A DNA stretch of 64,000 nucleotides from Cryptomeria japonica (lineage: Eukaryota > Streptophyta > Pinopsida > Cupressales > Cupressaceae). Below the pieces are notes generated by a model that saw only the letters and a program-made list of their open reading frames with translations, made no database searches and was not told where the DNA came from. Positions 33,258 through 44,187 of this stretch are shown one piece after another (within the stretch, counting starts at the first letter, position 1; each line of letters begins with the position of its first letter). Location: contig NC_081413.1 in assembly GCF_030272615.1 (NCBI RefSeq), positions 551,951,136 through 552,015,135 on the forward strand. Reading direction: 5' to 3'. Both the position numbers and the translations under genes were made by a program.

Positions 33258-34340
33258 TCAGTATGCCCAAAGAGCATAGATTAGCTGGTTACTCCAATCC
33301 TTACCATGCTTATTCATGGTTTTGCGAAGAATTTGTTCAATTATCTTATTGGATGATTCGGCTTGACCATTTGACTGAGGATAGTATGGTGTAGAAAATC
33401 GATGTTTGATATGATACTTCTCAAGGAATTTCTTCATGTCCTTGTTCTTAAATGATGTCCCATTATCTGAGATTATAGTGGAAGGTATCCTGAATCGAGA
33501 AATGATGTTTTCTAGAAGGAATTGACAAATCACTTCAGCAGTAGTAGAGCGAAGGGGAATAGCTTCTACCCACTTCGTAAAGTAATCTGTTGCGGTTATA
33601 ATGAAGGTGTGTCCTTGAGATGAAGGAGGAGAGATCTTACCAATAAGATCCAAACCCCATGCGGAGAAAGGCCAAGAAGCTACTTGAGAACGGAGTTCTT
33701 GGGCAGGAGCATGAATCAGATTATTGTGTTGTTGACATTGATGACATTTCTTTACAAATGAAAAGGAATCCTTCTGCATAGTTTGCCAATAGTATCCCAT
33801 ACGAAGCAATCTATGAACCAAGGATTTGCCCCCAAAATGCCCCCCACAGGCACCTGAATGTGCCTCTTCAAGAGCAACAGGGATTTCCAATTTGTTAAGA
33901 TAGCGAAGGAGAAGACCATCGTAACCCCTTCGGTAAAGAACATTAGAAAGAATGATATACCTAGCAGACAGCTTGCGGATTCTAGCCCTAGTGTTCCTAT
34001 TAGCGGAATCAAGAAAGGTACCATCGGTCAAATATCTTACGATATGCGAGTACCATTCATCTGAGTCTATAAAATCACAACATGTTACCAAGCTAGAATC
34101 GTCTACAATAGCTAGAGAAATAAGGTTGTGAATAACAAAATTAAGATCGACCACAGGGTCCTCTAAAGATACAAGAGAAGCCACACATGCCATTGCTTCC
34201 GCATGTCGATTATCTTTTCGAGGAACAGGCTCCATAGTATAAGAATCAAAATTTTGTAATAAAGAGATAGCAAGGTCTTTATATTGTGATAATTTGTCTT
34301 GTTTTTCTTGATATAGTCCTGTTACTTGTCTTATAATCAA
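33258..34340 (-). pseudogene. pol: Tat integrase, zinc-binding and catalytic core
   Basis: The frame starts in the end of the second RNase H. The integrase HHCC zinc domain is 'HSGACGGHFG…' with 'CHQCQQH'. The catalytic acids are Asp in 'WGLDLIG', Asp in 'IISDNGTSF' and Glu in 'NGQAESSNK', all present, so the core itself looks undamaged. It would insert element cDNA into host chromosomes. The frame is uninterrupted for 360 codons. Confidence 0.9.
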
Positions 34341-34961
34341 TTGCGAATCTCCATAGATATGTATGTGTTTTATATTTAGAGCTAAGGCTGCTTTTATTCC
34401 CGCTATAATAGCCTCATACTCAGCAATGTTATTGGTACACAGGAAATTTAGACGATATGATAAGGGAATAGGTTTCTTTGTAGGAGAAATCAGAACAACA
34501 CCTGCCCCCGATCCCGTACGACACTTAGAGCCATCAAAGTATAACTCCTAAGTTTCATCTTTCTCTATAGAAAGAATAAAGTCATCGGGAAAAGACTCAG
34601 GGTTAGGGAAGGAGAAAGGTGAAGGGGCCTCAACTAAGTGATCGGTCAACGCTTGTCCTTTAATTGCTCTTTGTGAAACAAATTTAAGGTCAAATTCAGT
34701 TAACATCATAACCCACTTAGCTAGGCGTCCTGATAAATCAGTTTTAGAGAAAAGATGCTTCAAAGGATCAAACTTTACCATGACATGGACTTCTGAATTT
34801 AAAAGATAATGTCTCAATTTCTGAATCGCAAACACCAAGGCCAAGCATTGTCTTTCTATTGCAGAATATCAGGTCTCATAATCGAGTAAGGTACGACTTA
34901 TATAATAAACCGGACATTCCTTACCATCTTTATCATGTTGTGCTAACAATGATGCAAGAGC
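34341..34961 (-). pseudogene. pol: Tat tandem RNase H domains
   Basis: The first RNase H ('SAIERQCLALVFAIQKLRHYL') has a degenerate N-terminus in which the usual catalytic Asp is replaced ('LMYTTASS'). It is broken by stops near 34962, 34872 and 34548. The second, archaeal-type RNase H begins 'LYFDGSKCRTGSGAGVVL' and keeps the catalytic set Asp (FDGS), Glu ('AEYEA') and Asp ('YGDSQ'), reaching into the next frame. A degenerate first RNase H backed by an intact second one is the known Tat arrangement. Confidence 0.88.
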
Positions 34962-36065
34962 CTAAGAAGAAGCAGTTGTATACATAAGGAAGGGTTTAGA
35001 AGGTTCGGCAAGTTGTAGAATAGGAGGACTAGCCAAATACACTTTTAAATCTTTAAATGCTTGCTGACAATCCTCATTCCATTGAAAAGTGATATCCTTT
35101 TTAAGAAGTTGAGTAAAAGGAAAGGTACGATCCGCAAGCTGAGACACAAACCTACGAATGGCTTGAATCTTTCCTTGTAAGCTTTTAAGTTGAGACACAT
35201 TTCTAGGAGGTGGCATGTTGACAATAGCATCTATTTTCTTAGTGTCCACCTCAATCCCACGATGCGAAACTATGAATCCTAATAGTTTTCCACTATCCAC
35301 ACCAAAAACACATTTTTGGGGATTCAAGCGCATGTGATACTTATGAATTCTTTCAAAGATTTGACGGAGGATTTTAACATGATCCATGCGAAGAAAGGAT
35401 TTAGCTAAAATATCATCAACATAATCCTCTAAAATCTTATGCATATAATCATGAAAGATAAGGGTCATCGCTCGTTGATAAGTTGCACCGGCATTTTTAA
35501 GTCCAAAAGGCATCATTATCCAACAAAACGTACCCCAAGGAGTGGTGAAAGCGGTTTTGAATTGATCTTGAGGGTTTATGAAAATTTGATTGTAGCCTGA
35601 AAAACCATCCATGAAGGATAACAAGGCATGTCTTGCCGTAGAATCAACTATCATGTCAATGTTTGGAAGAGGGAAATCATCTTTTAAAGAAGCCTTATTT
35701 AGATCTCGAAAGTTGGTACACATTCTTATTTTATTGTCTAGTTTAGCCACAGCGACAATATTTGAAATCCACGGGGAGTAATCAATAGGGCGGATAAATC
35801 CAGCCTCCAATAATTTTTCAATCTCAGCCTTAACAAGCAGAGCTACCTTAGGATTCATTTTTTGAATCTTTTGTTTCATGGGCTTAGCATCAGGAACTAA
35901 GACAATATTATGAGTAACAATCTTAGGATCTATACGAGGCATGTCAGAGTATGTCCAAGCAAAGATCTCAGGGAATTCATGCAGTAAATCTTCATATTGT
36001 TTTTGTTCCTCTTCATCCAAACATTTCCCAATTTTAATAACTTTCTCTTTATTGCAAGGGTCCAT
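34962..36065 (-). pseudogene. pol: Tat reverse transcriptase
   Basis: This is a 367-residue open stretch. Motifs in order are 'IEKLLEAGFIRPIDYSPW', 'CTNFRDLNKASLKDDFPLP', 'LLSFMDGFSGYNQI', 'WIMMPFGLKNAGATYQRAM', the catalytic 'EDYVDDILAKS' and 'HEFPEIFAWTYSDMP' upstream. All RT core motifs are present. It is bounded by stops near 36120 and 34962 in an otherwise continuous pol frame. Confidence 0.92.
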
Positions 36066-36122
36066 CTTAACATCAGTGGTGTCACTTATGAGAAGATTAC
36101 TTTGTTGAGGAGTATCCTTTAA

Positions 36123-37640
36123 CTAAGGGAATTCTTTCACAATCTCATCATTATCGATCTCTTTTCCAAAATAGGCTTCAGTGTTCAAACAATAAGGGAG
36201 TCCCCTATTGTGATGATAACGAGGAAGAGTGTCATAGGCTCCCAAGAACTTAGCTAAAGCATCATCAGTAGGGAAGATATCCAAAGCATAGTCACCCGAA
36301 GGATCCCCATCAATGTACTCAGGATGCTGTATTGATAGAGATGTAGAGATAGCATTAACACTAATGCATGGTCTTTTAGAAGCTTTAGTACATTTGTAGG
36401 GATTATAGCCAAGTCCAAAGGCATAATTGTGAAAAATAGTCTCTAGAGGAACTCTTATCCCTTGTTCATGAGCACCACAACCTTTTCCATGATACCCATG
36501 CTTAGCAAAAATGCGAAAACCACGACCATAACGATCAGCCATTTCAGGAAGAGAAGGTGGTTTTTCATAAGACAAAGAATCAAACTCTTCATAATTAGAG
36601 GTGTGAGGAGAAGAAGTTTGAGAAGCGGCCACAAAATTATTACTCATAGATTCAGGTAAGGTTGATTGATTTTTAGCTTCCTCCTTCTTTTCAACTTTAT
36701 GATTTTCAGCTTCTTCCTTCTTTTCAACTTTAAGTTCTCTAGAAGGAACCTTATATTCACCTACAAAGGTAGGGTTAAAATCAAGACATCCCCAATCATC
36801 CTCTGCGAGAACCTTCTCAAGATCAAAATCCTTCTTATGTGTAGTTTCAAGTCGAGAAGGATCTTCTTCAGGAGCTCCAGACTCATCCAAAGAATTTTGA
36901 TCATCAGAGATCGAAGACTTATCGATAGGTATCTTGTTTAAAGAGTCATCACTAGATGAGGATGGCTTAGAAGAACCTACTTTGGAAGTAGATGTTTGTA
37001 GACAAGCTTGAAAATTAGTATCACCTATCAAAGTATATGTCTTATTGTTATAGATGAATTTAACTTGTCTATGCAATGTAGAGGGGACAGCTTGCATGCT
37101 GTGAATCCATGGCCTCCCTAATAACAAGTTATATGTTAAATTTCCCGTCATAACATGGATAGGAGTAGGCAAAGTAATAGGTCCCACTGTGAGAGGTAAG
37201 GTGATGATACCTAACAAAGTCTTAGCCACATTGTCAAAGCCACGAATGGGACAAGAGTCAGGTTCAATAAGAGACGTATCCACATTCATCTTATGCAATA
37301 GATTAATGCTACACACATTAAGGCCAGAGCCATTATCTACTAGTGTTCGTCTTATAGCAGTGTCTTTCATGATAACCACAATCATCAAGGGATCATATTG
37401 TTGTTGAATTCCACTAGTAGGCAAATCATCTTGGGTAAACACAATTTGAGCTTTAGGATTCATCACAGAGTTAACCAAAGATGCTATATTACTAGATGTA
37501 TTCGGTGGAGGAACATTCAAATCTTTCAAGGCATCTTGTAACATTCCATGATGAGCGGAAGAAGTTTGAATCAAATCCCAAAGGGATATCTTAGCAGGGG
37601 TAGCTTTAAGTTGTTCTATGAGATCATATTCCTTACCCAT
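36123..37640 (-). pseudogene. pol: Tat retropepsin and G-patch region
   Basis: 505 codons are open. The N-terminal part 'SLWDLIQTSSAHHGMLQDAL' is typical of the segment before Tat protease. The active site is 'TLVDNGSGLNVCS' (D-N-G-S, plausible as active) and the flap/LLG motif is 'YNLLLGRPWIH'. A Glu/Ser/Lys-rich linker follows. A G-patch-like zone ('YGRGFRIFAKHGYHGKGCG', 'FGLGYNPYK') ends the segment, as in Ogre/Tat Pol. A TAG at about 36120 separates it from RT. Confidence 0.85.
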
Positions 37641-37781
37641 AACTTGCGAAATATGGGGAGCTTGTGGAAGAATTGGTTGAGGATTAGGAAGAGAAACTGG
37701 AACAACAGGAGGTAGATTAGGTTGCCTATTATTTCTGGTGTGATAAGTATGGGCAACCGCATGATAACTCTCTCTAGTTAT

Positions 37782-38375
37782 TTACTTAGCATAACTATAA
37801 GGACTTATAGGTTTTCTTCCTTGCACAGTGATGATTGGTTTATTCGGGGTACGAAAGGAATCATGATCATACCTTCCTTGGACAGTGAGGAGAGGTGTTT
37901 TAGGAACTTGAAAGGTGGGAGAAGGATAAGCACCTTGGACTTCAAAGAGAGGCTTATTATGTTCATTCAAGTTTATCATGTTAACCCATTTAGAGGTCTT
38001 GTTCTTGTTTAAAGATTTCGACAAAGCCACAAAGTCATCAAGAGCATCATCCAACAAAGCATGATCATATCGGTTAAAAGGTTTGTCTTTTGATTCAAAA
38101 GGAGACATCTCCTCATAGAGGGGATTATTGAAAACAACCATGTTACTAGTTTCAGGGGAAGAGTTGATAGGAATGTATCCTTGAGAGGAATCATTCGACT
38201 TGTCTTTCTCATCACACCTAAATGGCATAGTAACAAGGTTTATGAGTTTTTGGTAAAATGAAGGTTTGGCATCTTTAGGGTTTAAAAACTCATCTAAAGA
38301 TTCATCTAATTCATCTTGGCTATACTCATAATAATCATCAAAAGCATGAACATTTTGCAAATAAAAATTTGACAT
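37782..38375 (-). pseudogene. N-terminal region of the Tat polyprotein, no gag domain recognised
   Basis: The frame begins with the first ATG after the LTR ('MSNFYLQNVHAFDDYYEYS'). It is rich in Asp/Ser/Asn and holds three repeats of the type 'P…TVQGR' near the C-terminus ('PLLTVQGRYDHDSF', 'PIITVQGRKPIS'). It stops at TAA (37782), but the same frame runs on to protease. I cannot see the retrotransposon gag domain here, nor a zinc knuckle. Either the capsid part was deleted or it has diverged past recognition. Confidence 0.6.
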
Positions 38376-38520
38376 TTTGAAAAGATTGCATAAAATTTAA
38401 ACACACAATGCAAAGAAACACACTTTTTTTTAAAAAAAAATAAAAATGAAAATGAAATGAAAACACACTAAATCTAGATCTAGATCTAACAAATGCAATG
38501 TAAGAGGAAGCAATGATAGA

Positions 38521-38543
38521 TTCACGTCAGGTTCACCAAAATG
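38521..38543 (-). promoter_or_regulatory. Primer-binding-like site of the Tat element
   Basis: Directly after LTR B on the minus strand the sequence is CATTTTGGTGAACCTGACGT. It matches TTTTGGTGAAACCGACGTGA at 57753 after the 5' LTR of the gag-protease element, except for one or two bases. The tRNA used was not identified. Confidence 0.65.
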
Positions 38544-40201
38544 TGTAGGGGAAAAAGTGAGACTAGGTTAACATGCCCTAATCCTACCTTTTGACACACA
38601 TTACGGAATACGAAAGAGCCTAGAGATATCGCACAATTGGCTACTTCTTTTTGTGAAAGAGAGAGCCACGGGACATCTATTAGGATTTCTATTCCCTTGT
38701 TGAAATTGTAAGATCAAGTAATGCAAGTTCAAACCCTAATCCCAAAATGCAAGTATGAACTAATAACAAGATTGCAGAATTGAGATTAAACAATGAACAA
38801 CTGTAAATACAAGGATGAAATAAGAATGCAGATGTGTACCCAGAGTCAAAATCGGACTGAAAATGTTCAGGACGGGAGCGCAGGTGCCACTGTCCTGAAA
38901 ACTGCACCGGAAACTGTCGTTCTGCACTCTGAAACACTGTCGAAAAGCTGTCTGAAAGCTGTCTGTCTGGAGGACCAGGGCGCCCAGCGCCTCTGTCCCA
39001 GGGACCAGGGCACCCAGCGCCCCTGTCCTGGCAGGACCAGGGCACCCAGCGCCCCTGTCCTAGTCTTCTGCTCTGCAATTTGATGCAGAGTATTGTCTCA
39101 ACCTGTTCTCTCCGGATCTGTATCCTGCGGCGTCGTCCGATTCCTGAAACCTGCAATGATATCTGAAAAAGGGTGTATGGGCAGCTATATAGGATTTTGC
39201 CTTAGTCAAACCCCCGCTTCGGTGATTTCCACCTCCACGAATAGCCAAGTTGTATTGTAAAATATATTGTGTGTGCAGACCTAGTGTGTGTGCAAGGTCC
39301 TAAAATGCAAGAAAGCAAACTAGAGCAACCTAGAAAGTAAACCCTAATTGCTTGTAAATGATAACGTAAATGCTCTAAATCAAGATGCAAAGTAATCTAA
39401 AGCATGAATAAATGATGTATTGAAGCTTATGCAAAGACATGAAAACAACATGAAATCATACCCAACCCTCAAGGGAGGAGTACAAGCCAATCTTCAGTCG
39501 GTAATCTCCTATTGTTCTTCAATGTCTTCCAAGCCCTAAGTGAAGGAATGAAATTGATAGATGCTTGATAGAAGGATGTTGAATGTTGTTGAAGTCTTCA
39601 AAGATCTGCTCTTTCGCTGCATATGAGGTTCCTGAAAACAAAAATCGGATCCTTTCAAATGAAGAAAGAGAGCTCTTATGTAGGAAACCCTAGATCGTAA
39701 ATTCATCTTTTGGCCGACCTAGAGATTGAATATCCCGCCAATTTCTTGGGGTTAAGCTTTATTTTATGATTGGATCGTGCTCCCAAAATTTTGGGAAAAA
39801 TGTCTGGGACCATGTGCACTCCGGGCACCACGGTCCTGACAACTTTTCATCAAATTTTCAGAGCCATCGGATATGATGATTTTAGAGAGAATCCCAAAGT
39901 TACAGGTGATTTCGAGATGTTTTAACCCCGAAACGAAGCCCCCAAGTTTGAAATAGGACTTAATTAGGGTTTTTGATTGAGTGATGTATTGGAGGAATAA
40001 AATGCAAAGGACACGCTTTAGCGAAAGGGCCCAAATTTATGATGCAAAGGATGATGAAATAGGACCTTAGACCTAATTAATTTGATTAATTAAGTGCTAA
40101 AGGAGAAATGCAATGCAAAATGTAAAATGCAATAAGGCGGGTGCTAAACTAGGTGTGAAATTGTACCACCCTAGCAAGTGCATACAATTTACGACGCTAC
40201 A
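38544..40201 (-). repeat. LTR B (middle LTR of the Tat array)
   Basis: Same ends as LTR A (minus strand TGTAGCGTCG…CCCCTACA). It has an extra about 11-base duplication (GTCTGAAAGCT) near 38950, variant GC-rich units at about 38972-39060, and a TATATA box at 39186-39191. It serves as the 5' LTR of the full unit and as the 3' LTR of the truncated unit to its right. Confidence 0.9.
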
Positions 40202-40783
40202 TTTAGCCCCCACTTTAGTGGTCATATGAGTACTACGTGCATATGCAAGCTAAAGTACAGAAAAGTAAACATCATTTGAAAAAGGATATATCCATAAGTT
40301 GTCGGACGAAGCCCCCAGCGGTATCTGCAGTACACAGTTAGGAACCGCACCCTACAAAACACACGTTAGATCACAAAATCACCTAATGCTTACTAAGGAA
40401 AGTGATGAAATCTGTGAGTAGCTATATGCCCCCCCCTGTTTCGACTTGCTTATTAGGGAGGTGAAACAGGGTAGCATGTTTACTTACGACAAATTGTGTA
40501 AGAGAGGATTCATGAGGGACGTTCACTAAATAGGCTTCATCAGAGCACTTTTTGGAACATCCTGAGAGTAAGAGAAGGAAAATATGATTCCAACGCAACA
40601 AACAACTCGAAAATCGCATCTCTCAAACCCAAGTTATGATAAAATGAATGATAGAGGAAAATTAGGGTTTCAAAAGTGAAGATAAACAAATGAAAGTATA
40701 TACTTTGAAAGTGACACTTGCATTTGTCACTTTGTTGATTTCAGAATACTATTCAGTGCAGCAGAGCCCACATAGCCATCATC

Positions 40784-42626
40784 ATGCCTTCACAATGACC
40801 GGAGCGTCCCACGAGGATTGAGATCCTGCGCTGGGTTGTGATCAACGATGAGCCACTGGACGAGGTGAGTTGACTGAATGTTTGACTTTTGATTTTTTCG
40901 CATTTTGACTTTTCTGTGATCGTATGCGGGCCTTGAATGCTGACCGGGGTCCACCCAGGGCGCCATGGTCCCTGTGGGGCGCCCTGGTCCCTGACAGGGG
41001 CGCCATGGTCCCCAATCAGGGCTTGGCGAGGGGTTTCAGGGCTGGCATATGATGTTCGACAATTTGCATTAGCAATTTTGATGATCGAGTACTGATTACG
41101 GTTATGTTTTTGTGTTGCAGGGTCTCCCGTACATGAGAGAGCATATAGCGGGACATATTCTTTGCAGTTTGCGAGATCAGATTCTGCGGCTGACTCAGGT
41201 AGAGAGAGACACACTATCGATTGTGGGATTGTGGTATGTGATCCTCATGCCAGCCATTCGGTTCCATCCTATGATGCTGATGGCATTGATGGAGCGATGG
41301 GATCCTGACACATGCACATTTCATCCTCTAGTAGGAGAGCTGACGGTTACACTCGAGGATGTGTACCGTATACTTCATCTTCCTATCAGAGGAGCGATAG
41401 TTACATACGCGACCGATCGGTCAACGGAGGATCATCAGAGAGAGCAGGTGTATTGCATAGGGAGAGTCATGCCGAGCGAGACGAGAGGTAGCATCATGGT
41501 CAGCTGGCTCTTACATCCTACAGGGGAGGTACCCCTTCTAAGACGCCTTATGATCGCCATCATAGCACTAGCCGTCTGCCCTAATGGGCAAGGGACGCAC
41601 ATGCATGGGGGTCTCACATGGTGTATCAGAGCGATGGAGAGACACAAGAGAGTGTATGCTTGGGGTCAGAGTATGCTTGCACATCTCTATCACGACCTTG
41701 AGGAGTACGTATTTGGACAGGGTTGCAGTTTGATGACATGCACACTTCTACAGGTGTGGATTTTAGAGCACTTCACATGCACCAGGCCCATCGGCTTTCC
41801 GTTGAATACAGCGAGCGAGCGACCTAGGGTGTTTGCTTATCCACTTACCAAGGAGTGGAGATTTGGAGATTTGTTATATTGGAGAGTGATTTTTGACAAA
41901 CTGACAGTCGAGGTGATAGTGTGGAGACCTTACCTGCGGATGCACAGATGGGATGGTATGGAGAGACAGTTAGCATGCCTACAGAGGAACAGCCTACTGC
42001 GGGGATGATATTCACACATCATAGTCCCTTTCTACTTCGACCGAGTACGGAGGCAGTTTCGGCTAGAGCAGTGTGTTCAAGCCGATGTGCCCATCTATAC
42101 TCGACACTCACGAGTCCTTCCCAGACCTAGAGCAGTAGCGAGACCGATGATAGATGACATCGAGACTATAGACTTAGAGGGATCTGATCAGGATGTAGTC
42201 ACTGATTATTCTGCAAAGCCTGGAGCACAGCGCAAGTATGTCTCATGGTTTATGAGATCATATCAAGGTCCTATCTTTCCACCAGATCATCCGATAGGCT
42301 ATCCAGGCCCATGGAGACATGGAGACCAAGATGAGGACCAGGGATCCAGGTCAGAGGAGCCAGAGGAGGGAGAGGGTCATGAGGAGGCGGTAGATCCTGA
42401 TCCACCTACAGGCAATCAGCCCAGTGCTGAGGAGGAGGAGGAGGAGGAAACAGATAGAGAGGAGGAGGAGGAGGATGCAGGTGAGGATGTGTATGAGGAT
42501 GATGATGAGGATGACGAGGAGGACGATGAGGAGGAGGATAGGGATGATGAGGAGGAGTCAGATGCAGCTCCCCACCATTCAGGAGATGATACCATAGCTC
42601 TGGATCCTCCTCTTATTCCCCAATAG
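40784..42626 (+). pseudogene. Antisense PMD-like ORF, copy B (better preserved)
   Basis: Exon 1 is 40784-40864 with a TGA at the same codon as in copy A, donor GACGAG|GTGAGT. The intron is 40865-41120, and exon 2 runs from 41121. Exon 2 is open for about 295 codons to TGA at 42006, where copy A has the extra stops. The same frame continues (42009-42626) through 'FDRVRRQFRLEQCVQADVPI' to the acidic tail and a TAG where copy A reads through. The PMD hallmark 'MERWDPDTCTFHPLVGELT' is kept. The family's cellular members affect silencing and growth in plants, but nothing here shows a function. Confidence 0.75.
40959..41015 (+). repeat. GC-rich module in copy B intron, three copies
   Basis: Cores GCGCCATGGTCCC, GCGCCCTGGTCCC and GCGCCATGGTCCC are present. 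This is half the copy number of the same intron in copy A, so the array changes length between otherwise near-identical copies. Confidence 0.8.
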
Positions 42627-43858
42627 GGGGAACATGAGGCGATACGGAGACCTGTTCCTAGTACCGTCCATCCTACACCCATCGTGCACAGATTATTCGA
42701 GCGAGGGGAGCCTAGCGGTTCCCAGGCACAGATGCTACCATATCACAATCCCTACTGGCGTGAGGGAGATCTAGGTATAGTAGGTTTATATTGATTGATT
42801 AATGTTTTGACGATACAGAATGGTATTAACAAAAATCTGTTCTACTACTACAGCTAATGTGCAGGAGTGGCATTCCCTGATTCAGCAGGCAGTGACAGAC
42901 ATTTCCATGATAGCACAGATCCCTAGTTCCTCACAAATTACCTATAGGCCTCAAGGGAACGCGGGTCGACATGAGGACTTGTTTTCCCCATTCTGAGTAC
43001 AAGTAGACATATGGAGGGAGAGAGAGAGAGTCCTATCAGAGGACCTCCAGTGGGCGCGGCGAGATCTAGCAGCAGCTCAGGCCGAGGCTACCACCTATCG
43101 CGCGATCCTTATGGATAGGGATCGTAGGAGTTCCTCTCGGAGTCACTCACGGTCTATATCGCGCTACACACCCATGGGTCCACCTTCATGGCCAGATCAG
43201 GAGGGAGCATCCTATCGACACTCTCTAGCCACTAGCCCTAGGGATAGGAGATGATTTTATGATGTAAAAGAGAGGTCACATTTTGGATATACAGTGACCT
43301 ATATTTGTATATGATCCACACATATATATATGTATATATACATGCTTCTCTTTTGTCTCAAATGTGTTATCTTTAATGCTTAAAACAATGTATATTTTGT
43401 TTTGATTAAATCTAATACATTTGGTAAATTTACATGTATGTTCAGAATTTAATTTCCATGTGATTGATTTCTCAATGCTCCATGATTAAATTGATACATG
43501 TGTGACTTAATTAAATATTTAATCAAGTACTACATTGATGATAAGGAAGAAATATGCATTAAGTCTAAGAATCATATAACTAATGTGATCTAATTTTGAA
43601 CTTAAACACAACATGATACGATTCTACTTAACACATAACAACACTGTATAATATGCTAGCATAACGGAAATGTAAATCTTTTACAATTTACATAAATGAA
43701 TTCAAGACAAACTATAAAGTAAAGAGACGTGCTTGTCAGGAACGAAGCAATATAGATTAAACAACATAACAGTTAATTCTATTTTGCTTTAATTAAGAGA
43801 TACTAACATATTATCCAATGTTGAAGAATTGAAAAGAAGATAGATGAGGAACGAAGAA
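42627..43858. other. Region between copy B ORF and integrase remnant
   Basis: Same content as 31728-32795: a weakly coding plus-strand continuation to about 43254, then AT-rich sequence with an ATATATATATGTATA tract near 43322-43340. No separate gene. Confidence 0.5.
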
Positions 43859-44187
43859 TTAAGCATAATATCTACGCAAGTGCATAGCATTGATAGGTTC
43901 TTTAAGAGGCGTACCGTCTACATCCGCTATTTTGTAAGCACCTGATCCATAATCCTCAATAACGATATATGGTCCAAGCCAATTAGGACTAAATTTTCCC
44001 TTTTCTGCAGGTAAGGCATTCACATTGCGCTGATTCTCATAAAGGACTAAGTCACCTACTGAGAAGGAACGTTGAATGACCTTATCATTATAGCTTCGTT
44101 GTAGGGTTTTGTGATATGCTTGAATATGCTCAAGAGCATTTATACGTTGTTCATCAAGCATCTCAAGCTGTTGAAGTCGTTGTTCTG
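43859..44187 (-). pseudogene. Integrase C-terminal remnant of the second Tat unit
   Basis: It encodes the same 100 residues as the end of the full unit, with only a few changes (GAYKI for GSYKI, HLRRYYA for HLCRYYA). It is cut at 44187 after 'LEMLDEQRINALEH' in the upstream direction. Confidence 0.9.

Larger units (their letters stand above)
27437..40201 (-). mobile_element. Tat-lineage Ty3/gypsy retrotransposon with antisense PMD ORF
   Basis: On the minus strand, in order: LTR B (40201-38544), primer-site-like sequence, a short N-terminal region, retropepsin, G-patch, RT, RNase H, a second (archaeal-type) RNase H, integrase, an antisense ORF, a polypurine tract, and LTR A (29083-27437). Dual RNase H and an additional ORF antisense to pol are known traits of the Tat lineage (Ogre and Grande relatives). 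Pol is one continuous frame interrupted only by stops, most of them explainable by C-to-T or G-to-A changes. No gag capsid domain was recognised. The LTRs are very similar by eye and differ mainly by transitions. Confidence 0.9.
40202..44187 (-). mobile_element. Second, truncated Tat unit sharing LTR B
   Basis: This repeats 29084-33145 nearly base for base: polypurine tract (40202-40219), spacer, antisense PMD ORF, AT-rich spacer and the end of integrase. It breaks off at 44187 inside the integrase frame, with unrelated sequence beyond. The arrangement truncated unit-LTR-full unit-LTR is what unequal recombination between tandem or neighbouring copies yields. Confidence 0.88.

Noticed and set aside
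36462-37407. Plus-strand frames opposite the Tat protease region
   Set aside because: Shadows of the long minus-strand pol frame.
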